Shown piece after piece: positions 7,582 to 16,887 of a stretch of 64,000 nt of DNA. The DNA comes from an uncultured Clostridiaceae bacterium (lineage in GTDB: Bacteria; Bacillota; Clostridia; TANB77; CAG-508): contig CAKNOI010000001.1 of NCBI GenBank assembly GCA_930990125.1, positions 1-64,000 of the forward strand. The letters run 5' to 3'. Each line of letters starts with the position of its first letter. Position 1 is the first letter of the stretch. Both the position numbers and the translations under genes were made by a program. Below the pieces are notes generated by a model, which saw nothing but the letters and a program-made list of their open reading frames with translations, did not search any database and had not been told where the DNA came from.

Positions 7582-10157
7582 TTCTTTCTACTTCCTTTCT
7601 TTTCTATTCCACATAGGATTATTGTAATAATAAAAGCTACTATACTAATACTAATTCCTATGGTAAATCCTTCTGGGGTAAAGGTTAATGTTATCTGGTG
7701 TGTTCCTTCTGGAATAGGAACTCCTAAAAATGCTCCTGCTACTGCTTCTATTTCTTGCGTGTTTCCATCTATTTGTGCCTTCCAGCCTTTATCATAGCTA
7801 ATTGGTAAGAAAAGGTATCCCGCTTCTTTACTAGAAATGGTTCCTGCTATCCCTCTTACTCCTATTTCTTGTAAAGATAGCACCTCTGTTTCACTGGCTT
7901 TTTTGATTGTTTGTGTAATCTTAGCATCATCAGAAGCGTATACATAAACTTCTTTGCTATTTGGTGTTACCTCTATCGAAAAAGCATATGTTTCTTCTGG
8001 TTTTAAATGTACAATTTGTTGTATACCATTTTCCTCTGAATCTATTCTATGGTAATTTTGAAAACAAGGAACTCCCTCTTTGTACAGTTGCCAAATCGCA
8101 TCTCCATATAAATAAAGCGTAGTTTCTTTTTTAGCTGTAACAGTATAATTTATTTCTTCTAATTCTCCTTTTTGTTTTGAAGAACGCTTTGTTGTTACTA
8201 GTTCATTTTCTTTATTTATATTAGCAAAATATTCTTCCTCTGGTCCTATATTAGAAAGCAGTTCATTTTGTATTTCAAATGCATTTTTATTACTTACAGT
8301 TACATTCTTTCTTAAGTATGTTCCGAATGGTAAAAGATTGTTATTTTCGTAAAGATAATACGTATCCCCTATGGTATCTATAAGAGTAAATCCATACTTT
8401 TCTTGTTTTTCTTTTGTAAGATAATAGTATACTCTTGCTAGTGAATAATTAAAATAAGTGCCACTGTTAGAAGTCATCCATAATTGTATGTTTTTATGTA
8501 TGTTATATCCTAAGTTTGACATACTTTGAATCACATTTCTATTTCTACTAGAAGTAAAATAACCAATGCTACTATATCCATATCGTAAAGAAAGATTTTC
8601 TCTTGTGTCTTCTTCTACAGCAATTCTATCTGTTACTTTATTTTTTACATTAGGTAAAATTGTTTTTAAAGCTGTATCCTGCTCTTGATATTCTTGTATT
8701 GTCTTTGTTCCACCTAAAAAATCCTTTGTTCCATAGATTCCTATCATGCTATCTAGTAGTATGCAAATTAATAAAAGCCCATAGGTTACCTTTTGGTTTT
8801 TAGTAGCTGTTATTGTATACAAAAGAAGAACGCCAAACAGTAATACACTAATAGCAGATACTATTACTTCCCAATCTTTTATTCCCATATAAGCCACCAA
8901 AAAGTCTGAATAGTTTGCCAGTAGAAATTCTAGTAAAATAATTCCTAATAGAAAAAGTGTACTAAGAAGCACATGTATTTTTTTAATACCTTTTCTTTCC
9001 TGATATGCACGTGCTGCCATAGATACCATAACAAAACTAGTAATAAAGGAATAACGATATGCAAAGCCATTAGGAACACTCATAGCATACCAAAGTTTAT
9101 CTAAGAAAGGACTAACTACCGGTAGTAGTAGGAATAATAATAAGATGGTATATACTACTTTTTCTTTTTTTGTAATACGTGCATTTGCATAGTAAATAGG
9201 TAAAAGTAGCAGAGTTAATGTCCCGCAGAATAAATGTCCTATTCTATCGCTTGCTCCATGGCTATAGGTGTTATAAAAAATATTGGTAAATAAACTAAGT
9301 TTTGAAAAGTCTATTTGCAAAAGCGGCGTATTTTGTCCGCTTGTAATATTATCTTGTGATTGTATCAAGCTAGGTAGTAAAACCACTGCAGAAATACCAA
9401 AGGCAAGTATAATTCCTATCAAGAATTTTGCTAGCTGTTTTGCTCCTGTTTTCCAGTATTCTTTTTTCTCTTCTTTTATAGAATGGGCTAATATCCATTT
9501 TGCTATAAAATATAGTCCAGAGAAAAAAGCTACCATAAAACCAGTATAATAATGAATAAGCATGGTAATGGCTAATACTCCTATATACCTTCCTATTTTA
9601 TTAGTAGCAATATAGCGGTCCACCATCATTAACACTAGTGGTAGCATATACATTGCATCTAGCCACATAATATGAAAATACATAGAAACCGCAAAAGCAC
9701 AAAATGTATAAGGAAGTGCAAACAGAATACTCTCTTTTTTTGTGCAGTGAAAAACATGGGTTAAATAAAATGTCATACTACAGGCAATAGCAATGCCTTT
9801 TAATAGTAAAATACATTGAATACAAAGGTACATGTTTTCTTTAGAAAAGAATAAAACAAGCAAATGAAAAGGGCTGACTAAGTAATAGGCAAACGTAGTA
9901 AAAAAGTTATTTCCTAATCCTAAACTCCAAGAAAATAAAATACTTTTTCCTTGTTCTAGGCAATCTTTATAATAACAAAAAAAATTCACATATTGGGTAA
10001 ACATATCGTTTTTTAATATGGTATTTTCGCCAAATGGTACTATTTTAAATAGTACCATTGTGCTAATGCTAATTAGAAGTGTTAATATACTTACTAATGT
10101 ATAACGGCTTTTTATAATAGCCATTATTTTTTCTTTTTTATTTTTCTTTTCTTTCAT
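7578..10157 (-). CDS. YfhO-family membrane glycosyltransferase-like protein
   Basis: An 859-aa protein with about a dozen membrane helices in the first ~480 residues and a large extracellular C-terminal portion (about 490-830), ending in one more helix and a basic GSRKK tail. Length and layout match the bacterial YfhO family (GT-C fold), implicated in glycosylating lipoteichoic acid or other surface polymers. Near the N-terminus FTQYVNFFCYYKDCL and SWSLGLGNNFF resemble the conserved first-loop region. It starts 3 bases after the upstream GT39-like gene, whose stop overlaps this gene's ribosome site. No in-frame CGG was found. The substrate is unknown. Confidence 0.8.
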   Translation of the reverse strand: MKEKKNKKEKIMAIIKSRYTLVSILTLLISISTMVLFKIVPFGENTILKNDMFTQYVNFFCYYKDCLEQGKSILFSWSLGLGNNFFTTFAYYLVSPFHLLVLFFSKENMYLCIQCILLLKGIAIACSMTFYLTHVFHCTKKESILFALPYTFCAFAVSMYFHIMWLDAMYMLPLVLMMVDRYIATNKIGRYIGVLAITMLIHYYTGFMVAFFSGLYFIAKWILAHSIKEEKKEYWKTGAKQLAKFLIGIILAFGISAVVLLPSLIQSQDNITSGQNTPLLQIDFSKLSLFTNIFYNTYSHGASDRIGHLFCGTLTLLLLPIYYANARITKKEKVVYTILLLFLLLPVVSPFLDKLWYAMSVPNGFAYRYSFITSFVMVSMAARAYQERKGIKKIHVLLSTLFLLGIILLEFLLANYSDFLVAYMGIKDWEVIVSAISVLLFGVLLLYTITATKNQKVTYGLLLICILLDSMIGIYGTKDFLGGTKTIQEYQEQDTALKTILPNVKNKVTDRIAVEEDTRENLSLRYGYSSIGYFTSSRNRNVIQSMSNLGYNIHKNIQLWMTSNSGTYFNYSLARVYYYLTKEKQEKYGFTLIDTIGDTYYLYENNNLLPFGTYLRKNVTVSNKNAFEIQNELLSNIGPEEEYFANINKENELVTTKRSSKQKGELEEINYTVTAKKETTLYLYGDAIWQLYKEGVPCFQNYHRIDSEENGIQQIVHLKPEETYAFSIEVTPNSKEVYVYASDDAKITQTIKKASETEVLSLQEIGVRGIAGTISSKEAGYLFLPISYDKGWKAQIDGNTQEIEAVAGAFLGVPIPEGTHQITLTFTPEGFTIGISISIVAFIITIILCGIEKKGSRKK

Positions 10158-10160
10158 TGG

Positions 10161-11840
10161 TTATTCCTCTGCATATCCTATAAAATAGTCTCCTACTTGC
10201 TCTATGGTAAATTGATTATCTTTTAATTCTTGCAACATACTTTCTAATGGGTGTAATAATACATAAACAGTATCTTTGTTGTATTCAGTAATATGATAAA
10301 AAGTGTATTTATCATAGGCATAAATGGTTTGATTACTATCTTTTTTCATCGTTTTCGAAAAATCTTCTGGAGTAATGTTACTAGCTAGTAGGGTATAAAT
10401 ATATGGTTCTTTTTTATAATAACCAGAATTCCAAGTTCGTAATTCGAAATGTATTTTTTTGTTTTGATATTTTTCTTCTTGGTTTACATACTTTGTAATT
10501 TCTGTAATACTATCATCAAAATAAGCATCATAAATTAAATCTGTATTATTTTTAAAGTCGGTAAAATAATACTGTTCAAAAATAGCAAAGTGTACAATAT
10601 ATACCAAAACAGTAGCTAGTAAAAACGATGGCAATTCCTTGGCAAAATAGAAAATACCCAGCATGGTAAAATATAACATTGGTATAAAAATTGCATTGGC
10701 CTTATTTATTTTAGGCTCTGCAATGAGTAACATACAAACATAGGTAGCAATCCACTGAAAGAGCATAATGCTACTAAATTCCATTTGTTTGTTACGAATA
10801 CTTTTTCCTGTTTTTATAACCGCTTCTACTAGTCCAATAATGGCAAAAGGAATAGAGATAATATATAAACTTCCAAATCCTTCTGGAACATTATACATCA
10901 TATCGTCGCCAAAGAATAGGATAATTGGCAAATTAAACCAATTCTTTTGTATATTGTTCCATCCTAGTTCTCCTCCACGATAAATAGGAAGTTCTGGTAT
11001 GCTTACGATAGGAAAGTCTACTTTAGGAAGTATATGGTTATTTAGTAATAACATATACATTAATGGAAGTGCTAATAGAAAAATAGGAATTCCTAAAAGG
11101 ATAACATTTTTCCATGTTATTTTTCGTATCCAAAGTAAATACAAAATAGTAAGACCCAAGAAAATAGGAACAATTACGTAAGATAACACATAAGTGTATA
11201 AGGTAAGACCTATCACAATTCCTGCTCCCACATAGCCAAGCGGTCTTTTTGCTTTACTAAGTGCTAATATCGAAAACACAAGCATAGAAGATAATAAATT
11301 ACAGTCTAGGCCCCACCTTGCTTGCATAATATGCCATGGGCAAGTAGCCATTAAAAAAAGAAGTAACAGGGCCATTTTTGTGTTTTTCCATTTTGTTACT
11401 ACTACATACATTGCTACCATTGCCATAATAGAAATAAAAACAATTGGTAGTCGAACAGACCACGCATTAATACCAAATATTCCTACAAAAGGACTAACAA
11501 GATAGGTACATAAAGCACTTTGCCCTTGTCCAAAATTGGTAAAATACAAAGGGTAGGAATTTCCATATCGATCCGTTCCATATTTCCAAATACAAGAAGC
11601 ATCATACGCCATTCCTGCTTCGTCAATATGTAGTCCTTGAGGAATACTACCTAATCCTATTATCCTTGCCAGAATACCTACTAACAAAATTGTCCCCAAT
11701 ATTATCTTTTTATGTGTTTCTATCCATGTATCTAGTTTTTCTTCTCTTGCTTTCTCCTTGTTTTTTTGCCTAACAAAGAAACCTATTACAATCACAACAA
11801 CCAGTATTAGCATAGAAACAACAGAAACTATTTCTATCAT
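10161..11840 (-). CDS. GT39/ArnT-like membrane glycosyltransferase
   Basis: A 559-aa GT-C type protein with an N-terminal helix (residues 4-24), then an extracellular loop containing GLGSIPQGLHIDEAGMAYD, the Asp-Glu motif typical of PMT/ArnT-superfamily enzymes. About ten more membrane helices and a soluble C-terminal domain (about 430-559) follow. Such enzymes transfer sugars from a lipid-phosphate carrier to an extracytoplasmic acceptor. It is translationally coupled to the YfhO-like gene, suggesting they decorate the same polymer. The acceptor cannot be read from the sequence. Confidence 0.78.
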   Translation of the reverse strand: MIEIVSVVSMLILVVVIVIGFFVRQKNKEKAREEKLDTWIETHKKIILGTILLVGILARIIGLGSIPQGLHIDEAGMAYDASCIWKYGTDRYGNSYPLYFTNFGQGQSALCTYLVSPFVGIFGINAWSVRLPIVFISIMAMVAMYVVVTKWKNTKMALLLLFLMATCPWHIMQARWGLDCNLLSSMLVFSILALSKAKRPLGYVGAGIVIGLTLYTYVLSYVIVPIFLGLTILYLLWIRKITWKNVILLGIPIFLLALPLMYMLLLNNHILPKVDFPIVSIPELPIYRGGELGWNNIQKNWFNLPIILFFGDDMMYNVPEGFGSLYIISIPFAIIGLVEAVIKTGKSIRNKQMEFSSIMLFQWIATYVCMLLIAEPKINKANAIFIPMLYFTMLGIFYFAKELPSFLLATVLVYIVHFAIFEQYYFTDFKNNTDLIYDAYFDDSITEITKYVNQEEKYQNKKIHFELRTWNSGYYKKEPYIYTLLASNITPEDFSKTMKKDSNQTIYAYDKYTFYHITEYNKDTVYVLLHPLESMLQELKDNQFTIEQVGDYFIGYAEE

Positions 11841-11858
11841 TGTTATTACCCCTATTCT

Positions 11859-12866
11859 TTATGATTTATCATACGAATACCCCAAATGATGATACGCATC
11901 TGGAAGTGCAATTCTTCCCCTTGGAGTACGGGAAATAAAGCCAATTTGCATTAAGTACGGCTCGTATACATCTTCTATTGTTTCTAACTCTTCCCCAGTA
12001 CTAGCAGAAAGTGCTTCTATTCCTACCGGTCCTCCATTATATTTTTCTATCATGGTACTAATTAGTCTTCTATCGGTTTCATCTAACCCTAATTCATCAA
12101 TTTCTAGTTTATGAAGCGCAATTTTGGCAATTTCTAAAGTAATGTTTCCATCGGCTAATACTAAAGCATAATCACGTACTCTTTTTAAAATACGATTGGC
12201 AATTCTAGGTGTTCCACGAGAACGCTTTGCTATTTCTTTGGCAGCATCTGGTGCAATACAAATACCTAAAATATTGCTAGAACGATTTACTATTTTTTCT
12301 AGGTCTTCTGGTGAATATAGCTCTAAACGTTCTACAATTCCAAAACGGTCACGAAGCGGAGTAGTTAAAGAACCTGCTTTGGTGGTAGCACCTATTAAAG
12401 TAAATTTTGGTAAATCTAAACGAATGGATCTAGCACTTGGTCCTTTTCCTATAATAATATCTAGTGTATAGTCCTCTAATGCAGGGTATAGTATTTCTTC
12501 TACCGCTTTACTCAGACGATGAATTTCATCAATAAATAGTACGTCAAAAGGAGCTAAATTGGTAAGTAGTGCTGCTAAATCCCCTGGTTTTTCTATAGCA
12601 GGTCCTGATGTAATTTTAATATTGGAATTCATTTCATTAGAAATAATATTAGAAAGGGTTGTTTTTCCAAGTCCTGGAGGTCCATATAGCAAAACATGGT
12701 CCAGTGGTTCCCCTCTTTTTTTTGCCGCTTCTATATATACTTTCATATTTTCTTTTACTTTAGTTTGACCAATATATTCGGATAATGTTTTTGGCCTTAA
12801 TGTATTTTCCAAACGTTCTTCTTGAACATCTTCTAATTCGGGTTTAATAATCTTGTCTTCGTCCAT
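11859..12866 (-). CDS. ruvB: Holliday junction branch-migration ATPase RuvB
   Basis: A 335-aa AAA+ protein with [12 protein letters not shown], Walker [10 protein letters not shown], Walker [11 protein letters not shown], the arginine-finger region [18 protein letters not shown] and the C-terminal winged helix (ISRTPRGR). RuvB rings drive branch migration with RuvA at recombination junctions. I chose ATG at 12866: a TTGCAC-17-TATAAT promoter (12883-12911) lies directly upstream, so the longer frame starting at 12911 would begin before the transcript. The only ribosome site is a modest GGTGAT. ruvA and ruvC are not in the window. Confidence 0.96.
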   Translation of the reverse strand: MDEDKIIKPELEDVQEERLENTLRPKTLSEYIGQTKVKENMKVYIEAAKKRGEPLDHVLLYGPPGLGKTTLSNIISNEMNSNIKITSGPAIEKPGDLAALLTNLAPFDVLFIDEIHRLSKAVEEILYPALEDYTLDIIIGKGPSARSIRLDLPKFTLIGATTKAGSLTTPLRDRFGIVERLELYSPEDLEKIVNRSSNILGICIAPDAAKEIAKRSRGTPRIANRILKRVRDYALVLADGNITLEIAKIALHKLEIDELGLDETDRRLISTMIEKYNGGPVGIEALSASTGEELETIEDVYEPYLMQIGFISRTPRGRIALPDAYHHLGYSYDKS

Positions 12867-12882
12867 TTTTATCACCGTCTTT

Positions 12883-12911
12883 ATTATATCGATAAAAACT
12901 TGTTTGTGCAA
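12883..12911 (-). promoter_or_regulatory. Promoter of ruvB
   Basis: On the minus strand: TTGCAC, 17 bases, TATAAT. The -10 ends only 16 bases before the chosen ATG, which fixes the ruvB start. Confidence 0.75.
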
Positions 12912-12918
12912 CCTTCTT

Positions 12919-12947
12919 TTGTGTTTTTCTTTATTTTATGTTATAAT
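12919..12947 (+). promoter_or_regulatory. Promoter of the orphan gene at 12991
   Basis: TTGTGT, 17 bases, TATAAT on the + strand, divergent from the ruvB promoter. The two -35 regions lie almost back to back. Confidence 0.65.
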
Positions 12948-12990
12948 AAAAAGGAATATCAATTCTTTTTAGGAAAGGTGGGTGCTTTTG

Positions 12991-13347
12991 ATGTATCGGA
13001 AAGGTTTTGTTTTTGATTCTAGTTTTTTAAGATCCATTAATGACACTTCTTTCGAAAGGTTTGGACGTTATGTATTGGTAAAACCATTTGGAGCAATTAC
13101 TACACACCGAGAACTTGCCATTTACTTTATTGAAAAGTACTTTTCAGCAGCGTATCATATGCCAGAAAACAAAATCACGAACCCAGAGGATTTTATGGTA
13201 TTTGCTTTAAAAGCAGCACAAATTCGTTCACAAAGTACAAATTGCATTTTACTAGCCTTTGATAGTCCACTTGCAAGAGATGTTCGCTGGAGGCAAGAAC
13301 TAGGAATAGCAGACTACAAAGTAATTGTTTATAATGTAGAATTCTAA
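12991..13347 (+). CDS. Unknown 118-aa protein (orphan gene)
   Basis: A small soluble protein (MYRKGFVFDSSFLRS...). I recognise no family. It is mixed alpha/beta by composition, with no membrane segment or Cys cluster. The gene stands alone on the + strand, divergent from ruvB, with its own promoter and a strong terminator right after it. ATG at 12991 is chosen with GGTGG 9 bases upstream; in-frame GTG (12982) and TTG (12988) starts are possible. Codon 3 is CGG, a codon not found in neighbouring core genes. It belongs with the small CGG-using orphan genes at 29122, 33924, 50085 and 51551. Confidence 0.6.
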   Translation: MYRKGFVFDSSFLRSINDTSFERFGRYVLVKPFGAITTHRELAIYFIEKYFSAAYHMPENKITNPEDFMVFALKAAQIRSQSTNCILLAFDSPLARDVRWRQELGIADYKVIVYNVEF

Positions 13348-13363
13348 AACAATTTAGCACACC

Positions 13364-13397
13364 AAAAAGTCTATCTAACAGTTTAGATAGACTTTTT
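13364..13397. terminator. Bidirectional terminator between the orphan gene and rpiA
   Basis: AAAAGTCTATCTAA, short loop, TTTAGATAGACTTTTTT: a strong stem with A-rich left and T-rich right flanks. It can end both convergent transcripts. Confidence 0.85.
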
Positions 13398-13400
13398 TAA

Positions 13401-14099
13401 TTATTCCATAATACTTTCTATATGGTAACCAATAAATAATCCGCTTTCTAGGACACCTGTAATAGATTTTATTTTTTGTTCTAAGGTAGCATCAATAGAA
13501 GAAAAAAATACATCTAAAATAACATTTCCATTTTCGGTAATAACGGGACCGTCTTTTTTTACTGCCAAACGCAAGTCTATTTTAGTTGCTCCTATTTTTT
13601 TTAATTCTTCGGTAACCAAACATATGGCATTTGGGTATACTTCTACTGGTACAGGACATTTGGTTCCTAAAGTTTGTACCACTTTAGACTTATCTGCTAA
13701 AATATAGGTTTTAGTAGATGCCTTTATGTTTAGTTTTTCCTTAAACATGGCAGCTCCTCTTCCTTTTATTAACCAGCCATTTTCGTCTATTTCATCGGTT
13801 CCATCAAAACACCAATCTGGTCTTTTTTCTAATAAAGAAGCGGTTGGTATACAAAGCTTCGCACACAATCTTTTTATTTCGTAAGAAGTAGGAATTGCTA
13901 CTATCTTTAAATTCTCCTGTGCCACTCTTTTTCCTATTTCTATTGCTGTTAAAAAGGAAGTAGAACCAGAGCCAAAACCTATTACCTCTCCATTTTTAGC
14001 AAAACTTGCTACTTTTTTTGCTAGTTTTTCTTTTTCTTCTTTTTGTACAATTTCCTTTCCATAATTTATTTCACCTAATATTTTTTCATTCCATTCCAT
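13401..14099 (-). CDS. rpiA: Ribose-5-phosphate isomerase A
   Basis: A 232-aa RpiA. Motifs are GFGSGSTSFLTAIEIG (phosphate binding), IPTSYEI, CFDGTDEIDENGWLIKGRGAA (with the family's active-site acidic and lysine residues) and ADKSKVV. It interconverts ribose-5-phosphate and ribulose-5-phosphate in the non-oxidative pentose phosphate pathway. ATG at 14099 is preferred because AGGAG lies 8 bases upstream; the in-frame TTG at 14105 is too close to it. It converges on the orphan gene at 12991 and shares its terminator. deoB (52020) feeds the same ribose-5-phosphate pool. Confidence 0.95.
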   Translation of the reverse strand: MEWNEKILGEINYGKEIVQKEEKEKLAKKVASFAKNGEVIGFGSGSTSFLTAIEIGKRVAQENLKIVAIPTSYEIKRLCAKLCIPTASLLEKRPDWCFDGTDEIDENGWLIKGRGAAMFKEKLNIKASTKTYILADKSKVVQTLGTKCPVPVEVYPNAICLVTEELKKIGATKIDLRLAVKKDGPVITENGNVILDVFFSSIDATLEQKIKSITGVLESGLFIGYHIESIME

Positions 14100-14143
14100 A
14101 CACAAATCTCCTTATCTTTCTTTATACTATCTTTTTTTCCATT

Positions 14144-15232
14144 TTAATCTGCAATAAATTCTAGTACTCTTGCCACCAAGTGGTCTGGGTCCGCCGGCTC
14201 TTTTAATTTAAGTGTTGTTATTTCATGAAGATGAATACCATAATTATCTTGTAATACATAATCTTCTCTACCCAAAATGGTTCTTGTTTCCGGTGTTACT
14301 TCTACTAATAAATGAAATTGTACATCATATTCTCCTGTTTCAAACCAAATAAAAGTAACGCCGTCCTTTTCTTCTTTTTTACTAATGCTACCATCCATTT
14401 TTCCTTCTTGTAAAAAACTCTGTTTCATTGTATCTATTGTTTCTTTTGGCACCATGGATATGGTATCTGGAAACATCCAACCATCTTCATAATCTGCTGT
14501 TACCGTTATTTGGTCTCCCACCTTTACATCTGAACTATCTATTGTTTGCATATTTTCTATGTTGGTAATTACCATATCCTCAGTTAATCGTATTTTAGCA
14601 TTTTCTATTGGTTTTTTTCCAAAGTCATTTTCTATATATTCTAAGCCACCTTCTACTGTAATGGTATTTCCTTCTTTTTGGACAATATATCCTTTTAAAT
14701 ACTTTTCCTGCTTAGGAACCTTTACAGAAATGTCCTCTAAAGTAGTTCCTTGGTGGGTAATATAAAAGTGCAAATAATATATATCTGGGTTATAATAACT
14801 ATCCATGGTATAATATAAATGCATATTTTCATACTCTACCTTGCTTACTACATATCTAGAAGCAGTAGCCACAATGCTAGTATTACTATTCCATTTAGAA
14901 GATAAATCCTCCACCTCATAATTAGGAATAGCAAAAGCTGTAATAAAATTATCTACTTCATCTGCAGAATTTAATAGCATTTGATATATTTCCGTATCTT
15001 CACGTTTACTCATTTTATCTTGGTATTCTTGCGGAATAGCAGAAACCGCACTAAAAATAGAATACTCCTCATGTAAGGTTTTAGCTGCATTATCTTCGTT
15101 TTCCTCTACCTCCTGCATCTTCGCTAAAATCTCCTCTTCATCTATCTTCGTCTGAGTTGCCCATATTCCCACAAGAGCAAGAATAAGAGCTAGAATAGCA
15201 CAAATTATCACAATACTATACCATTTTTTCAT
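14144..15232 (-). CDS. Membrane-anchored extracytoplasmic protein, unknown
   Basis: A 362-aa protein with one N-terminal hydrophobic helix (about residues 5-24) and no lipobox Cys, followed by an acidic, soluble, beta-rich domain. I recognise no family. The region near residues 185-260 (KVGDQITVTADYEDG) looks like a small beta-barrel, but this is a guess. The start follows an AGGTGAT site. It lies 45 bases upstream of rpiA and could share its transcript. The accessory cassette begins on its upstream side. Confidence 0.55.
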   Translation of the reverse strand: MKKWYSIVIICAILALILALVGIWATQTKIDEEEILAKMQEVEENEDNAAKTLHEEYSIFSAVSAIPQEYQDKMSKREDTEIYQMLLNSADEVDNFITAFAIPNYEVEDLSSKWNSNTSIVATASRYVVSKVEYENMHLYYTMDSYYNPDIYYLHFYITHQGTTLEDISVKVPKQEKYLKGYIVQKEGNTITVEGGLEYIENDFGKKPIENAKIRLTEDMVITNIENMQTIDSSDVKVGDQITVTADYEDGWMFPDTISMVPKETIDTMKQSFLQEGKMDGSISKKEEKDGVTFIWFETGEYDVQFHLLVEVTPETRTILGREDYVLQDNYGIHLHEITTLKLKEPADPDHLVARVLEFIAD

Positions 15233-15258
15233 ATTTATATCACCTGTGCTTTATCATA

Positions 15259-15762
15259 TCATAAAATATGATTTTTTTCCATCCATTTAAAAAATTTAGG
15301 ATAGTCACCTTTAAATTGTGTCGGGTCTTGTTCAATTAATTTGCTTATTTCCTCTTTTGTCATATAATATATTGCTTGAATACCATCTTTATCATAATTT
15401 AATTCTTTATCATATACCAACTTATACATTTTAGAAAATGCACTCGTATCAATATCGTATGGTTTGAAATAAGCAATTTCTTGTAAAGTAACATTCGTTA
15501 TTCCTAATTCTTCTTCTAATTCTCTATAAGCTGCTTGTTCATAACTTTCACCAGATGCAACATGTCCTCCCACAGAGCAGTCATAACAATTTGGAAATAC
15601 TCTCCTGTTAGCACTTCTTTTAGGCACAATAATTTTATTGTCACTAGTAAATATCATTATGTTAATCACTCTGAAATTTCTCCAGTTATTTTTATAAATA
15701 ATGTCCCTATCTTCCTTTCCTATTACATTGTCATTTTCATCTACTAAATCTAAATATTCCAT
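15259..15762 (-). CDS. NUDIX hydrolase (IPP-isomerase/YfcD-like)
   Basis: A 167-aa NUDIX protein. The Nudix box GHVASGESYEQAAYRELEEE matches GX5EX7REUXEEXGU. The N-terminus (MEYLDLVDENDNVIGKEDR) and length match the subgroup that includes isopentenyl-diphosphate isomerase-like hydrolases, so a diphosphate-containing substrate is expected. It is the first gene, reading left to right, of an AT-rich accessory stretch with a nucleoside phosphorylase, radical SAM enzyme, HIT-like remnant and histidine phosphatase. The substrate is unknown. Confidence 0.85.
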   Translation of the reverse strand: MEYLDLVDENDNVIGKEDRDIIYKNNWRNFRVINIMIFTSDNKIIVPKRSANRRVFPNCYDCSVGGHVASGESYEQAAYRELEEELGITNVTLQEIAYFKPYDIDTSAFSKMYKLVYDKELNYDKDGIQAIYYMTKEEISKLIEQDPTQFKGDYPKFFKWMEKNHIL

Positions 15763-15819
15763 TTCTTTTTATGATTATTTTCTTAATAACCATATCCTCC
15801 CTCCTCTTCTGACCTATAA

Positions 15820-16608
15820 TTATCTATGTGCTTCTAAATTATCATTTTCAATTCTGTGTGCCAATTCTAAAGCAAGTACTGGTATTTTTGTTTTCTCGTT
15901 AAAATTGGATAATTGAGTTATACTTCTTTCTTCCCATTCCACAGAATCTAAATTATCTCCTGCATAATAAAAAGTAAAATAATGTAGTTTTTTATATTTA
16001 CAAATTGCTGCAATTGAAGCTCCTTCCATTTCTACACAAATTGCTCCTTTGTTTTTATACATTTCTATTTTTTCTCTAGTTTCCCTATAAAAAGCATCAA
16101 TTGTCCATGTGGCTCCTTCTGTATAATTAAACTTATATTCCTGCAATATCTTTTTAAATAAGTTAGTATATTTATTATCTAACTCAACATATTCTGAGTC
16201 TGGTAAATAATGGTAACTTGTACCCTCATCTCTATATGCCCTATTAGGAATTATTATTGAACAATCTTCAATATCTCTATCTAAAACCCCACAATTGCCA
16301 AAAATAATAAATGTATCTACGCCATTAACATTTAACTCTTCAATATCCTGACTTATCCAAGGTCCACTGATTCCAGCTATAAATAAAGTTATTTTAACAT
16401 TTTTATATTCTAGTATATAAACTGGACGTTTCTGCATTAATTCGCCAGATTTCGTACATTTGAATTTATTTACAATATCTTTAAATAAATGTTCAGAAAA
16501 AACCCCAATACCTATATGCGGCAATTTAATTTTAGAATCATGTATTCCTTCATTATTCTTTATTCCTTTAGGTTTTATAAATCCTTCTTCGTTACTATAT
16601 AATATCAT
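15820..16608 (-). CDS. Nucleoside phosphorylase superfamily protein
   Basis: A 262-aa protein of the PNP/UDP phosphorylase fold. Visible features are the IFGNCGVLD block, the VEMEGASIAAICKYKK block (the Met-Glu pair that contacts the ribose in this family) and a late YYAGDNLDSVEWEERS segment. Members cleave nucleosides with phosphate or water. The TFDxxYRE-like stretch TIDAFYRE resembles uridine phosphorylases. The gene ends 57 bases before the NUDIX start and is probably co-transcribed with it. Whether it serves salvage or a cassette-specific nucleoside cannot be told. Confidence 0.8.
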   Translation of the reverse strand: MILYSNEEGFIKPKGIKNNEGIHDSKIKLPHIGIGVFSEHLFKDIVNKFKCTKSGELMQKRPVYILEYKNVKITLFIAGISGPWISQDIEELNVNGVDTFIIFGNCGVLDRDIEDCSIIIPNRAYRDEGTSYHYLPDSEYVELDNKYTNLFKKILQEYKFNYTEGATWTIDAFYRETREKIEMYKNKGAICVEMEGASIAAICKYKKLHYFTFYYAGDNLDSVEWEERSITQLSNFNEKTKIPVLALELAHRIENDNLEAHR

Positions 16609-16782
16609 GTGTATTACCTCCTATTAATTACTATTTTATATCAATCATTATATACTATAATTATTAGTTCGTATATAATAAAATACAAAAATGTAAATAT
16701 ATAATTATATTTTTATATCCATTAGTATTTATTTAGAAAAATACTGTCTACAATGAAATGTGATTGAATCTCATATATAGTT

Positions 16783-16837
16783 TAAGTAAAATTGATGGAG
16801 TGTGGAAAATAATTCTACACTCCATCAATTTTACTTA
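16783..16837. repeat. Long near-perfect inverted repeat
   Basis: Two 21-base arms (16783-16803 and 16817-16837) match perfectly. The stem extends further inward with one G-T wobble, leaving a loop of about five bases. It lies in the only gap within the accessory cassette, 3' of the radical SAM gene and 5' of the phosphorylase gene. It lacks a clean T-run, so it is not a textbook terminator. The rest of 16609-16887 is AT-rich and shows no gene. Confidence 0.85.
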
Positions 16838-16887
16838 TGAAAATTAACTATAGGTTTATTCATACATCTCAAATTTTTTATTCAAAT

